DNA of 64,000 nucleotides from Candidatus Petromonas tenebris. Its GTDB lineage: Bacteria > Bacillota > Clostridia > Peptostreptococcales > Caminicellaceae. The stretch lies in the NCBI GenBank assembly GCA_014236755.1, contig JACCKY010000014.1, forward strand, positions 1 through 64,000, in the 5' to 3' direction. A program made the position numbers and the translations under genes. Numbering within the stretch: the stretch's first letter is position 1; the number at the start of each line of letters is the position of its first letter. This document shows positions 8,812 through 17,537 of this stretch, in pieces. The notes below the pieces were generated by a model. The model was not told where the DNA came from. It worked only from the letters and a program-made list of their open reading frames with translations, and did not search any database.

Positions 8812-9540
8812 TTGAAAATTAAAGTGATTGTTCCAATAATCGCAAAGACATTTGAAGACGAAGTACGTCGAGAATTAGCATCTTTAGCCACTCCAGGAGT
8901 AGAATATGATGTTGAGAGTTTAGACTATGGCCCTGCCTCTATCGAATCTGAATATGATGAAGCAATTGCAGTTCCCGATATTCTAAATAAAGTATATAAA
9001 GCTGAGAAAGAAGGTTTCGACGGTGTAATTCTAGATTGTTTTGGCGACCCAGGTGTTCGAGCTGCTAGGGAAATCTCTAATTTAGTGGTGTTTGGAGGAT
9101 TTGAACCTCCTATGTTGATTGCAGCTGGTCTAGGAGACAAAATTGCAATAGTTACCGTATTACAAGAAGTTATTCCTATGATTAATGGTCTGATTTCTAA
9201 GGCTGGTTTAAAGGATCGCGTGGCTGCTGTGCGCCATGTAGATATCCCAGTGTTAGAATTAATTGATATTCAAAAATTAAAGGATGCTCTATTTGAACAA
9301 AGTGTAGAGGCAATTAAACAAAACCATGCTCAGGTCATTGTCCTCGGATGTACCGGTATGATGGGAGTTTCCAACGAACTTATGGAAAGATTGGCTGAAG
9401 CAGGCTATGATATACCTGTAGTAGACGCTTTTGCCGCTTCCCTCCGACTGACAGAAGCAACTATTTCCTTAGGACTACGACCTAGTAAACTCACTTATAT
9501 GCCCGTTCGAGCAAAAGAGCGAAAATGGTGGGGAGAATAA
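8812..9540 (+). CDS. Aspartate/glutamate/hydantoin racemase family protein
   Basis: A 242-residue cytosolic protein with the two-cysteine active-site layout of the family: LDCFGDPGV near residues 65-73 and VLGCTGMMG near 179-187. This is the pattern of hydantoin racemases. It starts with TTG at 8812 behind AGGAGGTAAT and lies 18 bases after the HyuA-like gene, ending in a terminator at 9549-9575, so it is the last gene of the sigma-54 operon. It would let the cell use both enantiomers of the imported ring compound. Other Asp/Glu racemase superfamily roles such as maleate isomerase-like cannot be excluded. Confidence 0.87.
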   Translation: MKIKVIVPIIAKTFEDEVRRELASLATPGVEYDVESLDYGPASIESEYDEAIAVPDILNKVYKAEKEGFDGVILDCFGDPGVRAAREISNLVVFGGFEPPMLIAAGLGDKIAIVTVLQEVIPMINGLISKAGLKDRVAAVRHVDIPVLELIDIQKLKDALFEQSVEAIKQNHAQVIVLGCTGMMGVSNELMERLAEAGYDIPVVDAFAASLRLTEATISLGLRPSKLTYMPVRAKERKWWGE

Positions 9541-9548
9541 AAGACTAA

Positions 9549-9575
9549 GAGAGCCAATTTTACGGCTCTCTTTTG
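9549..9575 (+). terminator. Intrinsic terminator after the racemase gene
   Basis: GAGAGCC (9549-9555) pairs with GGCTCTC (9564-9570) around an 8-base loop and is followed by TTTTG. It closes the sigma-54 operon and separates it from the dipeptidase gene. Confidence 0.85.
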
Positions 9576-9652
9576 TTTGAAAGATCTAATAGAAATAACG
9601 GCTAATGGTAAGAATAATAAATCGATGTTTAGTTTTAGAATGGAGGAAAATT

Positions 9653-10711
9653 ATGTATTTGCAAGATAATAAGCTTTCAGAATTAGCAAGAAAAATTCAA
9701 AAAGAATTTGTGATTATTGATGCTCATTCTGATCTCCTATTTGATGTAGTTAGGAAAAGACAGATGGGACGACGAAAAATAATTGAAACTGATTATTTGC
9801 CGAGTTTTATTGATGGGGGGATCAATATTATTGTTGCCTCATTATATATTGACGATGAGTTTTTACCTGAAATGGCATTGAGACGTGCCCTTCAACAAAT
9901 AAGTGCTTTGTATGAAGAAATTGATGAATCTTTTGGAAAGTTCGTATTATGTAAGAATTTTCAAGATATCGAACAAGCACTCATGAAAAATCAATTAGGT
10001 ATTCTTATTTCATTTGAAGGAGTTGAACCTTTATACAATGATTTAAGTTTATTGAATATTTTCTATGAGCTGGGAGTAAGAATCCTTGGTCTCGTTTGGA
10101 GTAGAAGGAATTTTTCAGCTGACGGGTGCCATTTTAATCAAATAAAAATTGGTACTAGAGGGGGCCTTACTGATTTTGGGATAAAACTGATTGAAAAAGG
10201 AAATCAACTTGGCATGTTGGTAGATGTAAGCCATTTAAATGATAAAGGCTTTTGGGATGTCATTAAATTCTCGAAATCGACTATCATCGCTTCTCATTCA
10301 AACTGCAGAGCACTTGCAAGCACCATGCGAAATCTCACTGACCAGCAAATCAAAGCTATAGCTGAAAAAAATGGTGTTATTGGCATAAATGCTTCAAATT
10401 TACTCGTAGCTGATAAACCTAGTGATGCTACTTTAGAATATATGGTAAAACACGTGAAACATATAATCGATCTGGTGGGAGCAGAACATGTCGGCTTAGG
10501 CTTAGACCTTTGTGATTCACTTATTTCATATCTTTCTCCTTTTACATTGAAAACGATGCCTTTCACTCCTTTTGATGTATTACAAGGGCATAAGGACTTG
10601 AATAAATTTATTGAAGCAATGCTAAATATAGGTTTACAAGAAACCCAGATTCGTCAAATATTAGGTCAAAATTTCTTAAGAGTTCTCAAGTCACTTAGCC
10701 CTGATTCATAA
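9653..10711 (+). CDS. Membrane-dipeptidase family (M19) metallopeptidase
   Basis: A 352-residue protein of peptidase family M19 (renal dipeptidase-like). Zinc-ligand motifs are visible in order: DAHSD near residue 24, SFEGVEPL near 120, VDVSHLN near 188, SHSNCRAL near 211 and HVGLGLDLCD near 280. I start it at ATG 9653, which has TGGAGGAAA seven bases upstream, rather than at an upstream ATG at 9605 that has none. No signal peptide is seen, so it is probably cytosolic. It follows the terminator of the hydantoin-type operon; hydrolysis of dipeptides or N-carbamoyl/cyclic-derived amides would fit the context, but a functional link is only inferred. Confidence 0.9.
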   Translation: MYLQDNKLSELARKIQKEFVIIDAHSDLLFDVVRKRQMGRRKIIETDYLPSFIDGGINIIVASLYIDDEFLPEMALRRALQQISALYEEIDESFGKFVLCKNFQDIEQALMKNQLGILISFEGVEPLYNDLSLLNIFYELGVRILGLVWSRRNFSADGCHFNQIKIGTRGGLTDFGIKLIEKGNQLGMLVDVSHLNDKGFWDVIKFSKSTIIASHSNCRALASTMRNLTDQQIKAIAEKNGVIGINASNLLVADKPSDATLEYMVKHVKHIIDLVGAEHVGLGLDLCDSLISYLSPFTLKTMPFTPFDVLQGHKDLNKFIEAMLNIGLQETQIRQILGQNFLRVLKSLSPDS

Positions 10712-10994
10712 ATCAGTATACTTAAATATCTCATAATACGAATCCCTATTTATCCACATAAGCCCGATTCGGTAAAATGCACATATAATTTATTGCCCTA
10801 CTCCAAGAAAATCCTTTATTACTTACTTGACTTGTGCAAAAATTCTAGGGCGTTAGCCCAAAGATTTTATATAATTCACATAAATTGATATTAAGTGTAG
10901 CTAATATATATGTCTATGTAATTATGGACCTAAAGGTAGCCCCTTTAAATAACTGTATTGCATCTCTAAGCGTTAGCTTAGCTTTTTCTTGACT

Positions 10995-11020
10995 TATTAT
11001 AGCTCTATAGAGCTATAATA
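10995..11020. repeat. Perfect 26-base palindrome at the end of a transposase remnant
   Basis: TATTATAGCTCTA followed by its exact reverse complement occupies 10995-11020. It sits at the 3' edge of the broken transposase and is flanked by related direct copies of an AAGTGTAGCTAATATA-like sequence (near 10893 and 11021). It may mark the element end or a terminator. The remainder of 10712-10994 contains a small GGGC/GCCC hairpin near 10850 but no gene that I can support. Confidence 0.5.
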
Positions 11021-11802
11021 AAGTGTAAGCTAAATATACAATTAACCAAAAACTTGTAAAGCTTTTAATTTTACGCATTTGATAATGCTTTAATCCTAGT
11101 CTATCTTTGAGATATAGAAATGATGTTTCTATTTCCCAACGATTAGAGTAATACTTCAAAATCAATATCTGAAGTATATCCTATAAAGTCAGATATCTTA
11201 ATTCTTATACCTTTTGGATAGATACATCTATTAAGTTTAAATCCACTAATAGTATGGTATCCGTAGGATAGATTATTTTCAAAAAGAGCTTTTGATGCAA
11301 ACTAACTATCAGTTAGAATATAAACTTTGTTTTCCACACGAGTATTTGATTTAGCAAAAGCATTAACTAGTTCATTAGCTATTTCGATTTTAGTTTTAAA
11401 ATTTAAATTATGCTCTTTACAGTAGTTTTTATCTAAGTACTGTTTAAATTCTAAAGGAACAGAATGGGTTTTAGTTATAAGCTGAGATGAAACTATACAG
11501 TGACCCCATACTGATTTACCTTCAGTATGGGAAAAGTGATATCCTAGAGATTCAATATGTTTGGTGTCTTTACTTTTAGTGATGACTATATCATCTATAG
11601 CAATAAATATAGGTTCATTAGCCTTCGGCTTAACTAGAGCTAATAAGTTATTTAGTCTACTAATATTAAGGGACTCTTCATCCCAAGGTGAATTATTTAG
11701 AAACTTAGTTACGCAGCTTCCCTCTTTACTACCTAAGACTTTGTTAGACAGATTAGAAATATTTCTTTTATTTTTTACATGAAAAAATATTTCATAGTAC
11801 AA
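11015..11802 (-). pseudogene. Broken DDE transposase (IS4/IS701-like)
   Basis: From 11802 leftwards the frame encodes 166 residues, including an FIAIDDIVITK block (first catalytic Asp region) and ending YILTDS. The frame then meets TAG where a Trp codon is expected, and continues as FASKALFENNLSYGYHTISG and KGIRIKISDFIGYTSD. After an internal deletion and frame change comes YYSNRWEIETSFLYLKDRLG and HYQMRKIKSF, the typical C-terminal part with the last catalytic Glu. The gene is therefore inactivated by a stop, a deletion and a frameshift. The family label is by pattern memory. Confidence 0.75.
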
Positions 11803-11855
11803 ATAATATAAATGATGCTATAATATTTTGAGAATAAATGTGAGGTGCAAAGTAT

Positions 11856-12758
11856 ATGACAGAAAAGGAAAAGAATGAATTCGAAAATGAAGATAGTATT
11901 GCTGGAAGTGGATGCGAAGTATTAATACCCTTTGATGAAAGAAAGCCCCTTAAAGAAATTGAACGATTAATAGTTAAACAATTTAGAAAAAAGATATGGG
12001 CCAAATTTATAAAAGCGATAAAAGAATACAATTTAATCAAAAATGGAGATAAGATAGCTGTTGCAATTTCTGGTGGGAAAGATAGTATGCTTATGGCAAA
12101 ACTTTTTCAAGAGTTAAAACGTCATAGGCAAATGGACTTTGAATTAGAGTTTATAGTTATGGACCCAGGTTATCATGAAAATATAAAGGAGCTTTTGATT
12201 GATAACTGTAAATATTTAAATATACCTATAAAAATTTTCGAATCTGGTATTTTTAGAATAGTAGACGATATAGCAAAGGATTATCCATGCTATATGTGTG
12301 CAAAAATGCGTCGTGGTGCTCTTTACTCAAAGGCTGCGGAGCTTGGTTGCAATAAGTTAGCTCTTGGTCATCACTTTAACGATGTTATTGAAACTACATT
12401 GTTAAATATATTTTACTCTGGAAATTTTAAAACGATGCTTCCAAAATTAAAATCTACAAACTTTGAAAATATGGAATTGATAAGACCTATGTATTTTATT
12501 CAGGAGGAACATATAGAAAGATTTACTCAAATAAGTGGGATATGGCCTCTTAACTGTGCTTGTATGGTTGCTGCAAAAAAGACCTCTAGCAAGCGTTACG
12601 AGATGAAAGAACTTATAAAGAATTTAAAATCAAATTTTAAAGATGTAGATAAATCAATTTTTAATGCTGCTAAAAACGTTAATATGGATGCTATTTTAGG
12701 CTGGGAAAAAAGTGGAAAGAAGTATTCGTATCTAGATTTTTATGATGAAGAATTGTAA
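11856..12758 (+). CDS. TtcA-like tRNA 2-thiocytidine synthetase family protein (PP-loop ATPase)
   Basis: A 300-residue N-type ATP pyrophosphatase. The PP-loop AVAISGGKDSMLMA is near residues 68-81, a CYMCAKMRRG motif (CxxC) near 147-156, LGHHFNDVIET near 171, and a Cys-rich site NCACMVAAKK near 230. TtcA-type proteins use ATP and a [4Fe-4S] cluster held by these cysteines to put sulfur on a tRNA base. The N-terminal 40 residues are acidic and extra relative to short homologues. It stands alone, with no sulfur-carrier gene nearby. A role in another tRNA or small-molecule thiolation cannot be excluded. Confidence 0.8.
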   Translation: MTEKEKNEFENEDSIAGSGCEVLIPFDERKPLKEIERLIVKQFRKKIWAKFIKAIKEYNLIKNGDKIAVAISGGKDSMLMAKLFQELKRHRQMDFELEFIVMDPGYHENIKELLIDNCKYLNIPIKIFESGIFRIVDDIAKDYPCYMCAKMRRGALYSKAAELGCNKLALGHHFNDVIETTLLNIFYSGNFKTMLPKLKSTNFENMELIRPMYFIQEEHIERFTQISGIWPLNCACMVAAKKTSSKRYEMKELIKNLKSNFKDVDKSIFNAAKNVNMDAILGWEKSGKKYSYLDFYDEEL

Positions 12759-12864
12759 GAATAGGATTGTAAAATATTTTTGTACCTAGTATTACTATTG
12801 TTAAACAATATTTATAAATGATATAATTTAGGTAATAAGTTATAAAAGTTAGGGGCTGGCTTAA

Positions 12865-13008
12865 GTGGAGGGTATACTTAAAGAGATTTTAGGCAAATTA
12901 AATTCAATTGAAGATGACATAAGCTCCATGAAAACAGAAATAAAAATAGAAGATCTAAAAGAATCAATTTCTTCACAGATTGGTTCAGTAATATCTATCA
13001 ATTTATGA
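12865..13008 (+). CDS. Short coiled-coil-like ORF, possibly a remnant
   Basis: A 47-codon frame from GTG at 12865 (after AGGGGCT) to TGA at 13006. The product is amphipathic and probably helical (EGILKEILGKLNSIEDDI, then SSMKTEIKIEDL). A -10-like TATAAT at 12822-12827, with TTGTTA 18 bases before it, lies upstream. It is followed by the inverted repeat at 13033-13081. I do not recognise it; it could be the surviving start of a longer helical protein. Confidence 0.35.
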   Translation: MEGILKEILGKLNSIEDDISSMKTEIKIEDLKESISSQIGSVISINL

Positions 13009-13032
13009 GACATAAGATTTATCCCATGATAA

Positions 13033-13081
13033 AAATCAGTCAAGGTTGAAATGCACTGATAAATCAGACCTTGACTGATTT
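13033..13081. terminator. Inverted repeat between convergent genes
   Basis: AAATCAGTCAAGGT (13033-13046) pairs exactly with ACCTTGACTGATTT (13068-13081). A 14-base perfect stem at a convergent junction is probably a bidirectional transcription stop, though the T-tract is poor. Confidence 0.55.
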
Positions 13082-13185
13082 CCAAGTTTTAAAAGATTTA
13101 GTAGTTAACAGGTTCATGGAAAATTATGGTCAACAATTTAAGCACAGATTTTTTACATTATCCAATTTAATTACATGTCTCTATA

Positions 13186-15165
13186 TTACAGAGTTTTTTC
13201 ATTATACCATCCAATTATTTTCCTTGAGTTTTTTAGGTGAAAGATTACAATATATTTTCCGGCTTCCGGATAACCTCTTTTATAAGTCCTAAGCAGTTTT
13301 TCGATTTTTTCTTTATCCCGAATTTCAATTTTTTCACCTTCTATAATTTCCGGTTGAACAGTTTCAAAATCCATTGTTTCTTTATATATTCTATCGACAT
13401 CCTTTGAATTTTTTAGTTTACCAACAACTGCAAAATCAATATCTTCAGGCAACACTCTTAAATAATTATAGTATCCTTTTTGCTTAAAAAAGTTTTCCAG
13501 ACCTTTATATGATTTATCCCATTCTAGATGGATTATCTTATTGTAATATAGTTTATCATGTAATTCTTTGGTATCATCTGTATACATAATCCTAATGCTT
13601 GCCCAACCTTCTCTATTTGACGTCATTTCCTCATAGGTTTGGTTTAATATATCTTTTTGTATAACATTTATCAATTCATTAATTTCGTTTTTATCTGTAA
13701 GCTTTACTTGTCTATCAACATAACGTGCATTGATATCTACATAATCAACCTTGCTTAAATTCACTCTAAATATACCATTATTGATTATCTTATACTCTTC
13801 TGACTCATATATTTTTTTAATATATGGATTATCTTCTATAAAACTTTGGGGGACTGTATATTTTCTCATAAGGGTGTCTCCATTACTATACTTATATCCT
13901 ATAGCAATATTTCTAGTGATAAAATTATGTCTTTTATCTATAGCCTCCTTATTGTTAACTATCAGTCTATGAAGCTCTTTTATAGGGATGAAATTATCCT
14001 TTTTATGAAACAACCTAGAATCTTGTTTAAAAGTCTTACTATTTATGCTATATCCAAAGTACGCACTTTCTACTTTATCAAGATCAGGTAGGTGTTTTTC
14101 ATAGCCCGTTAAATCTAACTCCATTATCGTCAACAAAAGCCCTGATGCTACGATAAATGGAACTAGCCCAATTAGCCTATTAAAAACCCATATGGACTTT
14201 TGAACTATCATCTCTGATATGATGTAGCCTAGAAGGGCGCCTATGAAAAAACCGAAATACAACCAGATCTGATTATCTTTTGCCATTTCAGAAAAATATA
14301 GTCCTCCTAAGATCATAGTACAAAATGTAAACCCATATTTAAACAGAGGCTTTAATATATTAAAAGCAATTGGATCAGTTGCATTTTCCAGATTTCTTTT
14401 AATATATAGGAACCTTGAAGCAAAGAACAATATTGCTAGTAGCATTAAATACCATATTATTAGTAAAGGATCTGTATTTCCTCCGTTAAAGCCGTTAGTA
14501 AGCGGGATGACATTCATGGCAAAGTTTTCTAAAATCGTGTTGTCAGCAACAAATCCAAATAATATTCTATCAAGGGTTGCCAATACCAGCCCTGTTAGAC
14601 CTAAAGGTAAAAAGAGGAAAATCAAAGAAAGCACAGCTTGAACAAAAGAAACACCGCTTATCATACCAGTGAATACAGTCATTAAAAACACAGTAAAATT
14701 AAGAAGTAATGTAATAAAAAACCACCTATATACATCGGTAAGTACGATTTCTGTACCTGTATACAGATTTGTATATGCTATAAGCATAATTAATAAATTT
14801 ATTAAAATTGGCAGAGTAAGTATTACTAGGCCAGATACAATATGACTGTTTAAAAGCATTGTTCTAGTAAATGGAAAGGAGTGGGTCATACCCGATGAGT
14901 TTTTTAGCTGCAAATATCTAAATATAAGGGTTGCTAGTATTATTGGAACTGCTACTGTATATATCAGCTCAAATCCACTTTTATATATATCTAAGAATTT
15001 TTCTATGGTATAATTTACTCTATCTAGATTATTGCTGTTAATCATAAAAATGTATATTGGTCCTGTAAAAAGTAAAGCTAGAAAATATAAAGCTCCTATC
15101 CCCCAAAATCTTTTCAAGTCTTCTTTTATGATGGTTTTACTAAAAAAGGATGTTTCTGATTTCAT
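13186..15165 (-). CDS. ABC transporter permease of a YtrABC-like operon
   Basis: A protein of about 659 residues. The first 370 residues contain several hydrophobic segments (about 8-10 predicted by eye), followed by a roughly 290-residue soluble region rich in charged residues, as in large Firmicute ABC-2-like permeases of GntR-controlled operons. I start it at the ATG at 15165 because GGGGGG lies seven bases upstream; an ATG at 15186 in the same frame lacks this. It overlaps the ATPase gene by 26 bases, implying coupling. By analogy with Bacillus YtrABCDEF it may respond to cell-envelope stress, but the substrate is unknown. Confidence 0.8.
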   Translation of the reverse strand: MKSETSFFSKTIIKEDLKRFWGIGALYFLALLFTGPIYIFMINSNNLDRVNYTIEKFLDIYKSGFELIYTVAVPIILATLIFRYLQLKNSSGMTHSFPFTRTMLLNSHIVSGLVILTLPILINLLIMLIAYTNLYTGTEIVLTDVYRWFFITLLLNFTVFLMTVFTGMISGVSFVQAVLSLIFLFLPLGLTGLVLATLDRILFGFVADNTILENFAMNVIPLTNGFNGGNTDPLLIIWYLMLLAILFFASRFLYIKRNLENATDPIAFNILKPLFKYGFTFCTMILGGLYFSEMAKDNQIWLYFGFFIGALLGYIISEMIVQKSIWVFNRLIGLVPFIVASGLLLTIMELDLTGYEKHLPDLDKVESAYFGYSINSKTFKQDSRLFHKKDNFIPIKELHRLIVNNKEAIDKRHNFITRNIAIGYKYSNGDTLMRKYTVPQSFIEDNPYIKKIYESEEYKIINNGIFRVNLSKVDYVDINARYVDRQVKLTDKNEINELINVIQKDILNQTYEEMTSNREGWASIRIMYTDDTKELHDKLYYNKIIHLEWDKSYKGLENFFKQKGYYNYLRVLPEDIDFAVVGKLKNSKDVDRIYKETMDFETVQPEIIEGEKIEIRDKEKIEKLLRTYKRGYPEAGKYIVIFHLKNSRKIIGWYNEKTL

Positions 15166-16051
15166 ATCCAACGCCCCCCAATTCATATATAAATATTTCT
15201 TCTAAGGAAAGAGGTAATATATCTAAAATTATAGGTTTGTATTTGTTAAAGCTTGATATAACCTTGTCCTTTTCTCCCTTCACAATTAATAAGTCTACAC
15301 TACCCCTTTTTTCTTGGTGTAGTATTTCAAGTTCTTTGGTCAGGTTTTGGGGGAAATCGTCTTTATATGCAGTTTGGATTTTATGAACATCGGACTTTAA
15401 GTCATCTAAATTATTTTCAATAAGCATTTTTCCCCTATACATAATGCCTACATAATCACATATGTTTTCCAGTTCTTTCAAGTTGTGGGATGAAACTAGT
15501 ACAGTAGTTTCTCTTTCAGCAACATCTTCAACTACAAGGTTCCATATTTTTCTTCTCATCAAAGGGTCCAGTCCATCTATTGGTTCATCTAGTATCATTA
15601 CTTCAGGCATTGTTGATAATGTAAGCCAAAATAATACCTGCCTTTGCATTCCCTTTGAAAGCTTATTTATTTTTTTGTTTTCATCTATCTCAAATATTTC
15701 TTGTAACTCTTTATACCGCCTTTCATTCCAATTGGGATATATGGTTTTATAAAAAGAAGCCATGTTCTTAATGGTATATTGAGGAAAAAAATATAAATCG
15801 TCTGGTATGTAACCTATCTTTGATTTTAAGTTTATGTTTTCATATACTTTTTGCCCCAGGATTTTTACATCACCCTTATCCTGTTTATATATCCCAGTGA
15901 GATGTTTTATCAATGTTGTCTTACCGGCTCCATTAGGTCCTACTAATCCATATATAGAGCCTTTTTGTACGTTTAAATATACATCATCAAGTGCTTTGAA
16001 ACCATCAAAGTATTTATATAAATTTTTTACTTCAATCATTTTTTTCTCCAC
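15140..16051 (-). CDS. ABC transporter ATP-binding protein (YtrB-like)
   Basis: A 303-residue ABC ATPase with Walker A GPNGAGKTT near residues 39-47, a signature variant LSKGMQRQ near 132-139, Walker B VMILDEPIDGLDP near 151-163 and the H-loop SSHNLKEL near 187. The C-terminal 90 residues are the variable tail common in this class. It overlaps both neighbours: the GntR regulator upstream (20 bases) and the permease downstream. It energises the 13186-15165 permease. Confidence 0.92.
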   Translation of the reverse strand: MEKKMIEVKNLYKYFDGFKALDDVYLNVQKGSIYGLVGPNGAGKTTLIKHLTGIYKQDKGDVKILGQKVYENINLKSKIGYIPDDLYFFPQYTIKNMASFYKTIYPNWNERRYKELQEIFEIDENKKINKLSKGMQRQVLFWLTLSTMPEVMILDEPIDGLDPLMRRKIWNLVVEDVAERETTVLVSSHNLKELENICDYVGIMYRGKMLIENNLDDLKSDVHKIQTAYKDDFPQNLTKELEILHQEKRGSVDLLIVKGEKDKVISSFNKYKPIILDILPLSLEEIFIYELGGVGYEIRNILF

Positions 16052-16421
16052 CCTTCACTCTTTCATAAACTTCTTCAAGTAAATTTAATAGCTCAGCTCT
16101 GTCTAGACCCAGATAGATTAGTTCCGATAAATTTTTCACAACTTCACTTTTAAGTTTTTCCACCTTTTCTTCATTCACCTTTTCTATTTTTTCAGACACA
16201 AAGCTTCCTCTACCTCGTACAGAATATATATATCCTTGTCTCTCCAACTCCCTATATGCTTTTTGAATGGTATTAGGATTTATAGTAAGCTGTTTTGCCA
16301 ATTCTCTGACGGATGGGATTTTCTCACCTGATTTAAGTACATCTCGTATTATTAGTTGCTTAAACTTCTCTACCAATTGTTCATATATGGGCTTCCTACT
16401 TTTGAAATCTATTTGTATCAT
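16032..16421 (-). CDS. GntR-family repressor of the ABC operon (YtrA subfamily)
   Basis: A 129-residue protein with a winged helix of the GntR type in residues 1-75 (KSGEKIPSVRELAKQLTINP, then a YSVRGRGSFVSE wing) and a short helical effector/dimer tail, the size of the YtrA subfamily. It is the first gene of the operon and overlaps the ATPase gene. An inverted repeat overlapping the -10 box of its own promoter (16463-16479) is a likely operator, giving autorepression. Confidence 0.93.
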   Translation of the reverse strand: MIQIDFKSRKPIYEQLVEKFKQLIIRDVLKSGEKIPSVRELAKQLTINPNTIQKAYRELERQGYIYSVRGRGSFVSEKIEKVNEEKVEKLKSEVVKNLSELIYLGLDRAELLNLLEEVYERVKGGEKND

Positions 16422-16462
16422 TTGACACCTCCTTTTGCATTGCGCACTAAATGTACTATGAT

Positions 16463-16507
16463 TACTAATACACTTAGTATTATATTTTCATTTTATATCT
16501 GTGTCAA
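16463..16507 (-). promoter_or_regulatory. Promoter and operator of the GntR/ABC operon
   Basis: On the minus strand TTGACA (16507-16502) and TATAAT (16484-16479) are separated by exactly 17 bases. The perfect inverted repeat TACTAAGTGTATTAGTA (16479-16463 on the minus strand) abuts the -10 box, where a bound repressor would block polymerase. Its GTGTA core recalls known YtrA-type operators. Confidence 0.75.
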
Positions 16508-16603
16508 TAGGTGTATTTAAAAATTAAGAAATATTGATAAAATCTAGAAAAGGCCAGAAAAATAATGAGAAAAAATGGTATAATAGCAATTGCATAAAAA
16601 ATA

Positions 16604-16630
16604 ACCCCAAAATTTTCATGGGGTATTTTA
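16604..16630 (-). terminator. Intrinsic terminator after the transglutaminase gene
   Basis: ACCCC and GGGGT flank AAAATTTTCAT; on the minus strand the stem is followed by a TTATTTTTT tract. It ends transcription of the transglutaminase pair that reads leftwards. Confidence 0.75.
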
Positions 16631-16703
16631 ATACTACTATCGATTAATTTATGTTCCATAAGGCAGGTCTGGTTTAATTAAGGGGAACGCTAGGATAGAC
16701 TAT

Positions 16704-17537
16704 CTATAAGTAAACGGGATTCATATCTCGGTTCCTGTAGTACTTCCAAGCCATTCTATAATCCTCCCTTTGAAGTGTTGAAATAAATTTTTGGTATCTA
16801 TCAGCCAGGTATTTAAAATTCGGTCGTGTTGCAGAGTTTAGTAGATAAGCAGATTCTGTTGCCCTAGCTTTTCTATTTTTATTTAAAGCGTTAATTATTT
16901 CATCGGCAGTTCCTATACCTATACCATGCCCGTAATAGGTGCTATTACCTAAATCTATTACATTCTCCCCTTGCCATTCAGGTGTTTTGGGGTTTACATC
17001 GGGGTTTTTAAAATATCTACAGTCTCCCGGAAAATAGTCAGCTTCATTTCTATAAAGACCGATTCCTAGATCTCTATCAATATAGGCCCAGTTCATTAAA
17101 TGTATATTTGCAAACATTGTATTAAATAGCTTTTGAGGAAATATATTAAGAAGTGCTTTGTAAAAAACTATTACCATTGCCGTAGCGCATTCAGTACCGT
17201 ATTTTGAACTATTTATATAAATATCTCTAATTGCATCAGAAGGGAGTACTCCCTGCTTTAATTGAAAGCCGCCTTCATTAGTTCGGGTCCAATAATCGGT
17301 ATTGCACCTAGATTCGCGAAAGGTTTCAAAGGAAAATTTACTCTTATGTAGCTCTATGGCAGCATTAATGATATTTTTCCTCAAATTCAGTTCAAATTCT
17401 AACTGATATAGTGAATCGTATCTATAAGTCGCACTACTTGATAGCATCTTATTAATAATTTTTCTTTCAATACTGCCTTGAGGATACTTATTTATAATAT
17501 TATCGTCAACAATTATTTCTCCTGCAATTTTAATCAA
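16704..17537 (-). CDS. tgl: Protein-glutamine gamma-glutamyltransferase (spore-coat transglutaminase)
   Basis: A 277-residue protein matching the bacterial spore transglutaminase pattern. The catalytic Cys is C117 in KYGTECATAMVIVFYKAL, nearly the same position as Cys116 of Bacillus subtilis Tgl, and a YYGHGIGIGTADEII segment near 205 holds a His of the active site. Other family blocks are CNTDYW.R...GGF near 78-91 and NWAY.DRD.G near 149. The enzyme cross-links coat proteins through glutamyl-lysine bonds, so the host probably sporulates. It is about 30 residues longer than the Bacillus enzyme. Its start overlaps the upstream unknown gene by 8 bases. Confidence 0.9.
   Translation of the reverse strand: MIKIAGEIIVDDNIINKYPQGSIERKIINKMLSSSATYRYDSLYQLEFELNLRKNIINAAIELHKSKFSFETFRESRCNTDYWTRTNEGGFQLKQGVLPSDAIRDIYINSSKYGTECATAMVIVFYKALLNIFPQKLFNTMFANIHLMNWAYIDRDLGIGLYRNEADYFPGDCRYFKNPDVNPKTPEWQGENVIDLGNSTYYGHGIGIGTADEIINALNKNRKARATESAYLLNSATRPNFKYLADRYQKFISTLQREDYRMAWKYYRNRDMNPVYL

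Noticed and set aside
9653-10711. Placing the M19 dipeptidase in the sigma-54 operon
   Set aside because: A strong terminator at 9549-9575 lies between the racemase and this gene; read-through is possible but not shown.
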